The notes under the pieces were generated by a model. That model saw only the letters and a program-made list of their open reading frames with translations. It did not search any database and was not told the DNA's origin. From Bordetella genomosp. 4 (lineage in GTDB: Bacteria; Pseudomonadota; Gammaproteobacteria; Burkholderiales; Burkholderiaceae_B): a stretch of DNA of 64,000 nt. A program made the translations under genes and the position numbers. Shown piece by piece: positions 1-7,938 of this stretch (its first letter is position 1; each line of letters starts with the position of its first letter). Location: NCBI RefSeq assembly GCF_002261185.1, contig NZ_NEVQ01000013.1, positions 62,001-126,000 on the forward strand. Direction: 5' to 3'.

Positions 1-544
1 GAACGCCCTGGTCGGGTTCAGGCAATGGATAACTCGAGCCGGGTGCACCGCTATAGCGCCATAAGCCATCGGGACGCAGCCGCCACATGACGCGTTGCCA
101 CAAGCCATTTTCCGGTGTGGCGCGGATCAGATTCAGCAGCACGGCACCGGAGGATTGCGTGATATCAATGCCCGGGGGCAGCAGCGTGGTACTGCTGCTC
201 GAAGCGGTCGTGCCCGTGCCTGTGCCGTCGGCGCTGCCGGACGTGCTTGATATTGTGCCCGCAGGCGTACCTGCATAGGCGCGATTTAAATCGCGTTCGA
301 TTTGCCCCAGCGTACGCAGGACGATAGCCTGGTCTGCGGATTCCTCGCCCAGCCAATCCCGAGCGTTCGACACTTGTTCCAGGCCTTTCCAGGATAGCAG
401 GTTGACCAGCGCCATCAGGGCGATCGCGATCAGAACTTCGATGAGCGTGAAGCCTTGCTGCGCGGTACGAGGACGCATGGGGGCGATCTGACGCGCGCCC
501 GAGCGTCTATTCGATCTCACCGGTCTGCTAAAACGGGTGCGCAT
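1..544 (-). CDS. gspJ: Type II secretion minor pseudopilin GspJ (partial, C-terminus beyond window)
   Basis: The minus-strand reading frame is open to the left edge of the window. It encodes a prepilin leader with the FTLIEVLIAIALMALV hydrophobic N-helix typical of GspJ, followed by WKGLEQV and a low-complexity Gly/Thr/Ser stretch (GTGTGTTASSSSTT). GspJ is a tip pseudopilin of the type II secretion pseudopilus in the inner membrane/periplasm. The start is placed at 544, where the gspI stop and a start codon overlap as TAATG with an AGGT ribosome-site remnant. That gives a 31-residue leader; an in-frame ATG at 478 would give a more usual 9-residue leader. The family call is firm; the exact start is uncertain. 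Confidence 0.85.
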   Translation of the reverse strand, partial: MRTRFSRPVRSNRRSGARQIAPMRPRTAQQGFTLIEVLIAIALMALVNLLSWKGLEQVSNARDWLGEESADQAIVLRTLGQIERDLNRAYAGTPAGTISSTSGSADGTGTGTTASSSSTTLLPPGIDITQSSGAVLLNLIRATPENGLWQRVMWRLRPDGLWRYSGAPGSSYPLPEPDQGV

Positions 545-1083
545 TATCTGACCTGCGACAAGAGGCCGCTCAATTGCGTCAGTGTCACGCCATCGCGGTC
601 GGCGTCATTCACCCGGACTGTGACTTGGCGGAAATTGCGGTTCATTGAATTACGGATTTCGATTTCGCAGCGCAGTGCGATATTGCCTTGGGGGCAGGGG
701 CGCGTCTGTGTACCGGCGCGCGGAAACGCGCGCTCCAGCCGCAATTGCGCCAAGGTGTTTTCAGCAGCCAGCAGCGCCAGCGTCTTGCCGCGGATGGCGC
801 GGCTGTTATCGAGCATGACCTGCGTAGCCCGCAGCGCCGCGCCCATGGCGACGGCGATGATGGCCAACGCCACGAGGACTTCGATCAGGGTGAAACCTTG
901 CTCGGCAGGTCTGGATGCGCCGGAAAGCTGGCCACCGGTTTGCCGGTCACCGGGTCGCCGGCCACCGGAATGCCGGCCACCGGAGCGCTGGCCGCCGCAT
1001 ACCCGTGGCCGTAGCGACCGGCTCTCCGGGTGGCGAATATGCGGCCGCACGAGGCCTTCAAGAAACCGTTTAATTAATGGCAT
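544..1083 (-). CDS. gspI: Type II secretion minor pseudopilin GspI with an unusually long leader
   Basis: 179 residues. The pseudopilin signature EQGFTLIEVLVALAIIAVAM starts near residue 61, with predicted prepilin-peptidase cleavage between Gly63 and Phe64. GspI is a tip-complex pseudopilin of the type II secretion system, working with GspJ and GspK. The only in-frame ATG I find before the signature is at 1083, overlapping the gspH end by 14 bp. The leader is therefore about 63 residues, where pseudopilins usually have 6-20, and it is Arg/Gly-rich and carries a 15-bp tandem repeat (924-983). No in-frame ATG, GTG or TTG is visible between the repeat and the signature. Either the leader is really extended or the repeat marks a frame-altered 5' end. 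The C-terminal half is a normal GspI domain. Confidence 0.85.
   Translation of the reverse strand: MPLIKRFLEGLVRPHIRHPESRSLRPRVCGGQRSGGRHSGGRRPGDRQTGGQLSGASRPAEQGFTLIEVLVALAIIAVAMGAALRATQVMLDNSRAIRGKTLALLAAENTLAQLRLERAFPRAGTQTRPCPQGNIALRCEIEIRNSMNRNFRQVTVRVNDADRDGVTLTQLSGLLSQVR
924..983 (-). repeat. Four 15-bp tandem repeats inside the gspI leader region
   Basis: On the minus strand four consecutive 15-bp units read CCGGTGGCCGGC plus a variable triplet (ATT, GAC, AAA, TTT); the third unit has GTGACC and the fourth has GGCCAGC. A fifth, degenerate unit follows at 984-998. A 15-bp unit keeps the frame, so copy-number change would add or remove five residues. The units lie just upstream of the GspI pseudopilin signature. 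Confidence 0.85.
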
Positions 1084-1561
1084 ATCCGCCTGCCGCGTCG
1101 CGTTCGATACGCACGGTGTCTCCTTTGATGGAGAGCTCCAGTATGATGGGATCGGCAATCCACTCGGTACCGAAAACGACGGGCCGATTGGGTGAAAGCT
1201 GTAACGCCACGGGCGGCGAGCCCCATGTCTGAGGACGCAGGCTTTGGTCATCATCGAAGCGATCAGGCTTGAGGGGGCCATCGTCCTGCGCCGACAAACG
1301 CTCCGATCGACCCTGGCGTTCGAACGACCAGCCTTGCTCGTCCGCATACCAGCGAATCGTGCGGCCATCGCTGCGGGCTTCGCTTTGCGCGACAGAAAAA
1401 GCATCAACCAGACGTTCCGCGTCAGCACGCAGCGTCCGATCGGACGAGGATGCCACCGACAAGCTGACCATCGAGGCCGCGATGGCGATGATCACCACCA
1501 CGACCAGCATTTCGATCAGGGTAAAGCCGCCCTCAGAGTTCCCACGAGCCGATGTCCGCAT
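1070..1561 (-). CDS. gspH: Type II secretion minor pseudopilin GspH
   Basis: 163 residues from the ATG at 1561. The leader MRTSARGNSEGG precedes FTLIEMLVVVVIIAIAASMV, with predicted cleavage after Gly12, and the C-terminal beta-rich part ends in VRIERDAAGGYAIN. GspH is a minor pseudopilin of the type II secretion pseudopilus in the inner membrane and periplasm. The start overlaps the gspG end by 29 bp and the stop overlaps gspI by 14 bp, so the four genes look translationally coupled. A longer frame extends upstream into gspG, but ATG 1561 gives the normal short leader. Confidence 0.9.
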   Translation of the reverse strand: MRTSARGNSEGGFTLIEMLVVVVIIAIAASMVSLSVASSSDRTLRADAERLVDAFSVAQSEARSDGRTIRWYADEQGWSFERQGRSERLSAQDDGPLKPDRFDDDQSLRPQTWGSPPVALQLSPNRPVVFGTEWIADPIILELSIKGDTVRIERDAAGGYAIN

Positions 1562-1961
1562 CGTCTTGCTCTCCGCCTGGCTTGTTGTCGGGGCCAAACG
1601 AGAACACATCGATTTCGCCTTTAACGCCGGGGTTCAGGTATTGATAGGGATGGCCCCAGGGGTCGTTTGGCATGCGGTCCAGATACGGCCGCCAATTGCG
1701 CGCGCCCTCCGGGCGTTGCACCAGCGCCTGCAATCCCTGAGCGGTAGAGGGATAGCGGCCGTTGTCCAGACGATAGAGTTTCAAGGCCTGCATCAGGCCG
1801 TTGATGTCCTGCTTGGCCGCGACGCGGCGCGCCTGGTCGGGGCGATCCAGCACGCGAGGGACGACGAGCGCAGCCAGAATGCCCATGATCACAACGACCA
1901 CCATGATCTCGATCAGGGTGAAACCTTGCTGCCGGCCGCGCTGGCGCTGAAACTGATGCAC
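1533..1961 (-). CDS. gspG: Type II secretion major pseudopilin GspG
   Basis: 142 residues from a GTG at 1961, preceded on the minus strand by GGAGAAA at a normal ribosome-site distance. The leader MHQFQRQRGRQQG is cut before FTLIEIMVVVVIMGILAALV. Downstream is the GspG signature PSTAQGLQAL, with DPWGHPYQY and the C-terminal calcium-site region (FSFGPDNKPGG...DADIGSWEL). It forms the main shaft of the periplasmic pseudopilus that pushes folded exoproteins through the secretin. Length is typical for the family. The frame stays open further upstream to 2123, but the GTG start is supported by the ribosome site and leader length. It heads the G-H-I-J run. Confidence 0.95.
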   Translation of the reverse strand: MHQFQRQRGRQQGFTLIEIMVVVVIMGILAALVVPRVLDRPDQARRVAAKQDINGLMQALKLYRLDNGRYPSTAQGLQALVQRPEGARNWRPYLDRMPNDPWGHPYQYLNPGVKGEIDVFSFGPDNKPGGEQDDADIGSWEL

Positions 1962-2116
1962 GAACTTTCTCCGCTCACTCAATGAAAAAACATATGAAGG
2001 CGGCAATGATGCGTCAGAAATATGACAGTAATACTTCCGGGGCGAAAGCAGTGGGCAGGTTTGCGCGCCCCGGGAATGCCGCCCGCGCAGACAGATACGT
2101 GTTTCGCAGACGGACG

Positions 2117-2147
2117 TTGACACAAAGCGTTTGGAGCGCGCTATAGT
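2117..2147 (+). promoter_or_regulatory. Candidate sigma-70 promoter for the DUF3313 lipoprotein gene
   Basis: TTGACA at 2117-2122 and TATAGT at 2142-2147 are separated by 19 bp, slightly longer than the optimal 17. They lie 91 bp upstream of the lipoprotein ATG at 2238, in the divergent region between this gene and gspG. Sequence match only. Confidence 0.45.
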
Positions 2148-2237
2148 GCTGTGTAGCTTTTGTTACGTTATGGTAGGAAACAGGACAAAAGTTTACAGCG
2201 CTACTTCTCTGGGTCTACTTTCCGCAAAGGAAAATCA

Positions 2238-2927
2238 ATGAAAATCAATAATCCAGTGCGTGCAATTTGTTTGGGGATATTGGCCGCTTTCTTGGTGTCG
2301 GGTTGTGCGACGCGGTCCGCGCCTAAAGAGTCGGGCTTTTTGCCGGATTACAGCCGTCTGCACCAGGAAACCACCCCTGATGGTGGCACTCGGCAGGTCT
2401 ATGTGAACCCTGCGTTTACGCCGGCACGCTACAAGGCGGTATGGCTTGACACCGTTAAGTATTACCCAGAGCCGCAGGCCACGGCAGATGTGTCGATGGA
2501 AACCTTGACCCAGATCCGCAATATGATCGACCAAACGCTGCGTAGCAAGATCGGCCAGCAGGCCCGTTTGGTAGACCGTGCAGGGCCAGGGGTAGCACAT
2601 GTGCGTATCGCCATCACCACCGTCGGGACAGAGCAGCAATCGCTGAAGGCTTACCAATACATTCCTATCGGCCTGGTATTGACTGGTGCCAAAGCCGCCC
2701 TGGATGGCGGGCTGCCGCGTGATGCGACGATTGCAATCGAGACTCACGTCACAGACAGTATGTCGGGCGAGATGTTGTATGCCGCCGTGCGTGGAGGCAC
2801 AGGCGAACGGATCACGAGCGCCAGCCAGGGCAAGGGAGGGGTTCAGGTGGCCGATCTGCAGCCGCTGATCAACGAATGGGCCACCGGTGCTGCCCGTGAG
2901 GTCCGCAAATACGTCAAAGGAAAATAA
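2238..2927 (+). CDS. DUF3313 family outer-membrane-type lipoprotein
   Basis: 229 residues from the ATG at 2238, which has AGGAAAA just upstream; in-frame codons before it lack a ribosome site. The lipoprotein signal ends in the lipobox VSGC with lipidated Cys23. The rest has the DUF3313 pattern: FLPDYSRL near the N-terminus, ARYKAVWLDTV, a helix with RSKIGQQARLVDRAGPGVAHVRIAITTV, and a glycine-rich C-terminal segment. Function is unknown; family members are predicted periplasmic-side lipoproteins. It is on the opposite strand to the secretion genes and sits between gspC and gspG, so it may be unrelated cargo or an accessory lipoprotein. Confidence 0.75.
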   Translation: MKINNPVRAICLGILAAFLVSGCATRSAPKESGFLPDYSRLHQETTPDGGTRQVYVNPAFTPARYKAVWLDTVKYYPEPQATADVSMETLTQIRNMIDQTLRSKIGQQARLVDRAGPGVAHVRIAITTVGTEQQSLKAYQYIPIGLVLTGAKAALDGGLPRDATIAIETHVTDSMSGEMLYAAVRGGTGERITSASQGKGGVQVADLQPLINEWATGAAREVRKYVKGK

Positions 2928-2997
2928 GCGGCAGCGCAGCGACGATCGGGACCGCAGCAATAGCCGGGTGCCGATCGTGCGGGAGACGTGAGCCGAC

Positions 2998-3441
2998 CTA
3001 GGGCACGGCCACAATCCCCGCCGGGACGGCGGATAGTTTGGGCGCCGCCACGCGCAAACGCGCTCCATTGCGGTCCAATTCGACGCCGTTGGTCGAGACC
3101 TCGACGAGGGACAATCCCGGTGCGAGCTCCGTACCGATGCGATAGGCGCGGGCCGGCGCGCCATCCACGCTCAATACGGCGGACCCTTGGGTTCCCGCCG
3201 CAATCAAACCCAACACCGTGATCTGCGTGTCCAGGACCCCATCGGTGCCAAACAGCATCGCAACAGAGCGTGTGTCCGATACCGGGGCGCTGCTGGTATT
3301 GAGCGCGGGGGGCAAATCGTCGGGCGCAGGCGCCAACAGAATTGCGCTCCATAGTCCCACACCCGCGGCCGCCGCGGCTATTGCGAGAACGCGTACAGTG
3401 CGTGGGGCAGAGGGCAGCGTAAAAGTCGGACGCAGGCGCAT
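2998..3441 (-). CDS. gspC: Short type II secretion protein GspC
   Basis: 147 residues. A short cytoplasmic N-terminus is followed by one transmembrane helix (about residues 17-37, VRVLAIAAAAAGVGLWSAIL). The periplasmic homology region then reads SVAMLFG...ITVLGLIAAGTQGSAVLSVDGAPARAYRIGTELAPGLSLVEV, which matches the T2SSC domain. GspC links the inner-membrane platform to the GspD secretin. The protein ends after the homology region and lacks the C-terminal PDZ or coiled coil of the ~270-residue enterobacterial form; short forms are usual in beta-proteobacteria. It is co-oriented with gspG-J but separated from them by the lipoprotein gene. Confidence 0.8.
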   Translation of the reverse strand: MRLRPTFTLPSAPRTVRVLAIAAAAAGVGLWSAILLAPAPDDLPPALNTSSAPVSDTRSVAMLFGTDGVLDTQITVLGLIAAGTQGSAVLSVDGAPARAYRIGTELAPGLSLVEVSTNGVELDRNGARLRVAAPKLSAVPAGIVAVP

Positions 3442-3526
3442 AAAGCAAATGGTATCGCTAGGACGAAAGCGTGGACCCTAACGTAGATTTATGACAGCAG
3501 TATGTGTGTCACGCCAGCAGCCAGCA

Positions 3527-4429
3527 TCAACTTGCCTGGGCATGCGCTTTCATCTGGAATATCTCCAGGCTTTGCGTGCAGATTTCATGGGTGATGTGCT
3601 GGCGGACGTGATCGCGGCGTTCCACCATGCCGATGCTGCGGGTAGGGTGTCCCAGTTCATCGGGCAGCGGCACGATGCGCAGGTCCGGACTGTTTTGCCA
3701 GTTCGATCCATTCAATAGCGGCAGCAGGGTCACTCCCACCTCCTGGCGCACCAGTTCGACCAGCGTCTCGATCGCGTTCAATTCCAGAAACTCGTCAGAG
3801 GCGACGCCCAGACGCCGTAACAGGCGGTCAATTTGCCGGCCAGTACGCTGGGTGCGATCAAAGCGCAAGAAAGGATTGGCCGCCAACACGGCATGCGCCG
3901 TTTGTTCCTGGACCGACGCCGGCGCGACGATGACCAGCGGTTCTTCGTAAAGCGGGGTCCAGTGCAGGCTGGCGACCTTGCGGTTGCTCTCGACGACAAA
4001 GGCCGCATCGAGTTCGCCTGCCTCGACCTTGCTGGCGAGCTCGCTGGCTTTACCGGACAGGACGCGGACATCCAGGGCGGGGTGCTGGCGTTTGAGCTGA
4101 GACACCACCTTGGACAGCGTTCCCATGCAGGACACGATCGCGCCGATGGAAACTGCACCCGCCAGCTTGCCAGGGGCCGAACGAGGCAGCTTCAGGCGAT
4201 CGTACATGTCGACCAGCTGTTTGATATCCGGCAACAGCTCGCGGCCGGCCGCGTTCAAGATGGCCAGCCGCCCCGTACGGTCGAACAATTCCCGTCCCAG
4301 TTCGGCCTCGATGGCGCGCATCTGAAAGCTGATGGCCGCTTGCGTCAGGGCGACCTGCTCGGCGGCTTCGGAAAACGAGCCGTGGTGGGCGACGGCCAGG
4401 AAACTGCGCAGGAAGCGTATGCTACTCAT
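3527..4429 (-). CDS. LysR-family regulator divergent from the ggt-gsi operon
   Basis: 300 residues from the ATG at 4429. The N-terminal winged helix-turn-helix (about residues 5-62: FLAVAHHGSFSEAAEQVALTQAAISFQMRAIEAELG) is followed by a LysR substrate-binding domain (from about residue 90, ...VSIGAIVSCMG). A TTG at 4462 would add 11 residues, but the HTH spacing favours 4429. It is transcribed away from the gamma-glutamyltransferase gene across a 175-bp region holding a perfect 16-bp AT-rich palindrome, so it probably controls that operon and itself. The effector is unknown; a glutathione or gamma-glutamyl compound is an inference from context. Confidence 0.88.
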   Translation of the reverse strand: MSSIRFLRSFLAVAHHGSFSEAAEQVALTQAAISFQMRAIEAELGRELFDRTGRLAILNAAGRELLPDIKQLVDMYDRLKLPRSAPGKLAGAVSIGAIVSCMGTLSKVVSQLKRQHPALDVRVLSGKASELASKVEAGELDAAFVVESNRKVASLHWTPLYEEPLVIVAPASVQEQTAHAVLAANPFLRFDRTQRTGRQIDRLLRRLGVASDEFLELNAIETLVELVRQEVGVTLLPLLNGSNWQNSPDLRIVPLPDELGHPTRSIGMVERRDHVRQHITHEICTQSLEIFQMKAHAQAS

Positions 4430-4464
4430 AAAAAAATTTTTTACGAGAAAATAATTATTCAAAT

Positions 4465-4480
4465 TGATTTAATTAAATCA
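4465..4480. promoter_or_regulatory. Perfect 16-bp palindrome, probable LysR operator
   Basis: TGATTTAATTAAATCA is a perfect inverted repeat 35 bp upstream of the LysR start and 125 bp upstream of the gamma-glutamyltransferase start. It sits in an AT-rich patch in otherwise GC-rich DNA. LysR regulators usually bind such dyads in the divergent region. Confidence 0.6.
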
Positions 4481-4604
4481 CAAGAGTAACTTCGATTGTT
4501 TCGGCTGGCGCATTCGCGCTGGCGCATTGTGCCGGCGCTCGTGTCGGCCATGCAGTCCGGTTGATGTATCTAACTTCCAGGTTTCTTTTTCGAGTCTCCG
4601 CGCC

Positions 4605-6233
4605 ATGAAAACCTTTGATTGGAATAACCCGTATCCCTCCTACCGCATTCCGCACTTCGCCCGGAACGTGGTATCGACGTCGCATCCGTTGGCCGCTCAG
4701 GCGGGATTACGCATGCTGCTAAAGGGCGGCAATGCCATCGACGCGGCGATTGCGGCGGCCGCCACGATTACGCTGACTGAGCCGGTGTCGAACGGTTTGG
4801 GCAGCGATTGCTTTGCGATTCTGTGGGATGGCAAGGAATTGCATGGCTTGAACTCGTCGGGTGTAGCCCCTGCGGCTTGGAACACCGAGTATTTCAAGGC
4901 GAAATACGGTACGGACGCCAACGGCCTGGCGATTCAGCCCAAGCGCGGTTGGGATTCTGTCACGGTGCCGGGTGCGGTGGCTGGCTGGGCGGCGTTGCAC
5001 GAGAAATTCGGCAAGCTGCCGTTTGCCGATCTGTTCGAGCCCGCGATTGAAATCGCTGAGCGCGGCTATGCGGTACCGCCTGTCGTGGCCCATAAATGGG
5101 CAGCCGCTGCCGACGAGCTGCGGAATCAACCAGGCTATGCGCAGGCGTTCCTGCCGAACGGCCGCGCGCCGAATCCGGGCGAGCATTTCCGCCTTCCCGA
5201 TGCCGCCTACACGCTGCGCCGAATCGCCGCCAGCGGCAGCCGGGATTACTACGAGGGCGAAATCGCCGAGAAAATCGTCGCGTTTGCGAAAGAATGCGGC
5301 GGTGCAATGACGCTGGACGATCTGCGCAACTACAAGCCGGACTGGGTCAAACCGATTTCCAAGTCGTATCGCGGCTACGAACTGCACGAAATCCCGCCGA
5401 ACGGGCAGGGCATTGCCGCATTGATGGCGCTGGGTATTTGCGAGCACTTCGACCTGGCCAATATGAAGGTCGATTCGGTTGAGTCGCAACACGTGCAGAT
5501 CGAGGCCATGAAGCTGGCGTTCTCGGATCTGTACCGCTATGTGTCCGACCCGCGCAGCATGGACGTCACGCCCGAGCAGATGCTGTCTGATGCCTATCTG
5601 CAAAGCCGCGCCAAGCTGATCCGCCTGGACCGCGCCACGCAGTTCGAAGCCGGCCGTCCACATGCTGGCGGCACGATTTATCTGACGGCTGCCGACGAAA
5701 GCGGCATGATGATCTCGTTCATCCAATCGAATTACATGGGCTTCGGTTCGGGTGTGGTCGTGCCGGGCACCGGCATCAGCCTGCAGAACCGCGGCGTAGG
5801 TTTCTCAATGGATCCGAAATCGCCCAACGTGGTCGAAGGCGGCAAGCGGCCTTTCCACACGATCATTCCTGGATTCCTGACGCGCGGCGGCAAGCCCGTG
5901 ATGAGCTTTGGCGTGATGGGCGGCGACATGCAGCCGCAAGGCCATCTACAAACCGTGGTGCGCATGCTGGACTACCATCAGCAGCCGCAGGCCGCGTGCG
6001 ACGCGCCCCGTTGGAAGGTCAACCGCGATTTCACGCTGGATATCGAGTCCAGTATGAACCGTGCGACCGTCGAGGGGCTGCAGGCATTGGGCCATGCGCT
6101 GAAGTCGGTGGATGATCCCTATATGGACTTTGGCGCGGGCCAGTTCATCTGGCGCATGCACGAGAGCGACAACGAACTGGGCTATGTCGCGGCCAGCGAT
6201 ACCCGACGTGACGGCCAAGCCGTCGGCTTCTAA
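4605..6233 (+). CDS. ggt: Gamma-glutamyltransferase, cytoplasmic YwrD-like
   Basis: 542 residues from the ATG at 4605. It is an Ntn-hydrolase of the gamma-glutamyltranspeptidase family, which hydrolyses or transfers the gamma-glutamyl group of glutathione and related peptides. The precursor should self-cleave before a Thr; the candidate nucleophile is Thr357 in RPHAGGTIYLTAADESG. N-terminal motifs include LLKGGNAIDAAIAAA and ...NGLGSD; the small-subunit region has GTGISLQNRGVGFSMDP and VMGGDMQPQGH. No signal peptide is visible, unlike periplasmic Ggt, so action is predicted in the cytoplasm after import. It is followed after 87 bp by an ABC importer, which fits breakdown of imported gamma-glutamyl peptides. 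Confidence 0.92.
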   Translation: MKTFDWNNPYPSYRIPHFARNVVSTSHPLAAQAGLRMLLKGGNAIDAAIAAAATITLTEPVSNGLGSDCFAILWDGKELHGLNSSGVAPAAWNTEYFKAKYGTDANGLAIQPKRGWDSVTVPGAVAGWAALHEKFGKLPFADLFEPAIEIAERGYAVPPVVAHKWAAAADELRNQPGYAQAFLPNGRAPNPGEHFRLPDAAYTLRRIAASGSRDYYEGEIAEKIVAFAKECGGAMTLDDLRNYKPDWVKPISKSYRGYELHEIPPNGQGIAALMALGICEHFDLANMKVDSVESQHVQIEAMKLAFSDLYRYVSDPRSMDVTPEQMLSDAYLQSRAKLIRLDRATQFEAGRPHAGGTIYLTAADESGMMISFIQSNYMGFGSGVVVPGTGISLQNRGVGFSMDPKSPNVVEGGKRPFHTIIPGFLTRGGKPVMSFGVMGGDMQPQGHLQTVVRMLDYHQQPQAACDAPRWKVNRDFTLDIESSMNRATVEGLQALGHALKSVDDPYMDFGAGQFIWRMHESDNELGYVAASDTRRDGQAVGF

Positions 6234-6260
6234 GCCAAAATAGCAGCAATGCATCCAACA

Positions 6261-6284
6261 CCGGAGCCCCACGACAGGCTCCGG
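6261..6284 (+). terminator. Intercistronic hairpin between ggt and gsiB
   Basis: CCGGAGCC (6261-6268) pairs with GGCTCCGG (6277-6284) around an 8-nt loop and is followed by TTTGG. The run of T is short, so it is more likely a partial terminator or RNA-stabilising hairpin than a full stop. Confidence 0.45.
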
Positions 6285-6320
6285 TTTGGTGTCTACAACA
6301 CGTATACAAGGGAAAGAACC

Positions 6321-7835
6321 ATGAAGCGTAAGACCTTCAAGCTTGGACTGTGTGCAACCCTATTAGCCGTGGCCTCAGGCGCTGCCGTCGCGCAGGAAAT
6401 GCGCATCGGCTTGCAAGAAGATCCCGACGTGCTCGATCCGCATCGCGCTCGCACCTATGTGGGCCGTATTGTTTTCACGTCCCTGTGCGACAAACTGGTG
6501 GACGTCAATGAAAAACTGCAGTTCGTGCCGCAATTGGCCGAGTCGTGGTCATGGAACGACGACAATACTCAGCTGACATTCAAGCTGCGCTCGGACGCGG
6601 TGTTTCACGATGGGACCAAGTTCGACGCGGCGGCAGCCAAGGCAAACATCGAGCGCGCCCTGGGCTTGCAGGACAGCATGCGCAAGAGCGAGCTGGCTTC
6701 CGTGGAGTCGGCTGACGCCCCTGACGCACAGACGTTGGTGCTGAAATTGAAAAAGCCCGACGCGACCTTGCTGGCGTCGTTGTCGGACCGGGCGGGCATG
6801 ATGCTGTCGCCCAAGACCTTTACCGACGATACTGCCGCTGTAGGGCGCAACCCGGTCTGCTCGGGACCGTACAAATTCGTGCAGCGTGTGCAGAACGACC
6901 GCATCGTGCTGGACAAGTTCGACCAGTATTACAACGCCAAGGACTACGCCTTCAAGCGCGTGACGTTCTTGCCGATTCCAGATTCCACCGTGCGTCTGTC
7001 CAACCTGCGTGCGGGCGGCCTGGATATCCTGGAGCGCATGAATCCCTCGGACGCCCAACAGGTCAAGAGCGATGCCTCGCTGCAATTTGCCAACGTCTCC
7101 GGCCTGGGTTACCAGCAGTTCTACTTCAACGTGGCCAATGGCAAGCGCGCCGAAACCAATCCGTTCAAAGACGCACGCGTGCGCCGCGCATTCGAGTTGT
7201 CGCTGGATCGCAATGTGATCAACGAAGTCGTGGGGGGCGGTATTTTTGATCCCGCCAATCAGCCGTTTCCGCCGGCCAGCCCCTATCACAGCGACAAATT
7301 CCCGATCCCCGCTCGCGACGTGGCCAAGGCTAAGGCCCTGCTGAAAGAAGCAGGCAAGGAGCAGGTCAAGGCCGAGCTGGCCTTCGGCAACAACACCACG
7401 ACTTCGGCGATCGCCGAGATGGTGCAGGCCATGGCCGCCGAGGCGGGGTTTCAATTGAGTCTGCGCCCGACGGAGTACGCGGCCTTGTTGAGCGAAGCGC
7501 AAAGCGGCAACTTCGAGTTGTTGATGCGTGGCTGGTCCGGCCGCGTCGATCCCGATGGCAACATCCATCAGTTCGTGACATGCAAAGGCGCGTTGAACGA
7601 CGGCCGCTATTGCAATCCCGAGATCGACAAACTGCTGAACGAGGCGCGCACCGTGCCTGACGAGGCCAAGCGCAAAGCGATCTACGATCAGGCACAGAGC
7701 ATTCTGCAAAACGAAACGCAGGCGGTCTACATTTACTACCAGCCTTGGCCGTTTGTGCTGGCTAAAAAGGTTCAAGGCTTCAAGCCCTATCCAGACGGCA
7801 TGATCCGCCTGAAGGGCGTGACGTTCGCGCAATAA
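6321..7835 (+). CDS. gsiB: Periplasmic glutathione/peptide-binding protein, GsiB-like
   Basis: 504 residues from the ATG at 6321, preceded by GGGAAAG. A Sec signal peptide (MKRKTFKLGLCATLLAVASGAAVA) is probably cut before QEMRIG. The rest is an SBP family 5 protein: LQEDPDVLDPHRA, LAESWSWNDDNTQLTFKLRSDAVFHDGTKFDA and VRRAFELSLDRNVI are all typical. It would capture the peptide substrate in the periplasm and deliver it to the permeases encoded next. Gene order with a fused double ATPase and a gamma-glutamyltransferase points to glutathione (Gsi) rather than a generic dipeptide system; substrate is inferred. Confidence 0.85.
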   Translation: MKRKTFKLGLCATLLAVASGAAVAQEMRIGLQEDPDVLDPHRARTYVGRIVFTSLCDKLVDVNEKLQFVPQLAESWSWNDDNTQLTFKLRSDAVFHDGTKFDAAAAKANIERALGLQDSMRKSELASVESADAPDAQTLVLKLKKPDATLLASLSDRAGMMLSPKTFTDDTAAVGRNPVCSGPYKFVQRVQNDRIVLDKFDQYYNAKDYAFKRVTFLPIPDSTVRLSNLRAGGLDILERMNPSDAQQVKSDASLQFANVSGLGYQQFYFNVANGKRAETNPFKDARVRRAFELSLDRNVINEVVGGGIFDPANQPFPPASPYHSDKFPIPARDVAKAKALLKEAGKEQVKAELAFGNNTTTSAIAEMVQAMAAEAGFQLSLRPTEYAALLSEAQSGNFELLMRGWSGRVDPDGNIHQFVTCKGALNDGRYCNPEIDKLLNEARTVPDEAKRKAIYDQAQSILQNETQAVYIYYQPWPFVLAKKVQGFKPYPDGMIRLKGVTFAQ

Positions 7836-7860
7836 GCGCGGGGAGTCTTGCATCGCCGGA

Positions 7861-7894
7861 TGCACGGGCCGTGCCGTCACGCACGGCCCGTGCA
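7861..7894 (+). terminator. Strong GC-rich hairpin between gsiB and gsiC
   Basis: A perfect 14-bp stem (TGCACGGGCCGTGC at 7861-7874, its complement at 7881-7894) with a 6-nt loop lies in the 103-bp gap. Only TTT follows. Such hairpins after the binding-protein gene commonly stabilise the upstream mRNA and lower permease expression; that role is inferred here. Confidence 0.7.
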
Positions 7895-7938
7895 TTTGGC
7901 GTTGACCGTTCGAAATCCCGAGTTTTTCAGGTTTCTTT

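Noticed and set aside
455-1195. Plus-strand 246-residue frame opposite gspI/gspH
   Set aside because: It is antisense to clear pseudopilin genes, Arg/Pro/Ser-rich, has no ribosome site or domain, and reflects the GC-rich mirror of real codons.
544-1428. Longer 294-residue start for gspI
   Set aside because: It would run through most of gspH in another frame; the ATG at 1083 is the last possible start before the pseudopilin core and fits the overlapping gene order.
4505-4528. CTGGCGCATT direct repeat upstream of ggt
   Set aside because: Two 10-bp copies 14 bp apart look more like chance in GC-rich DNA than a second operator; the nearby perfect palindrome is the stronger site.
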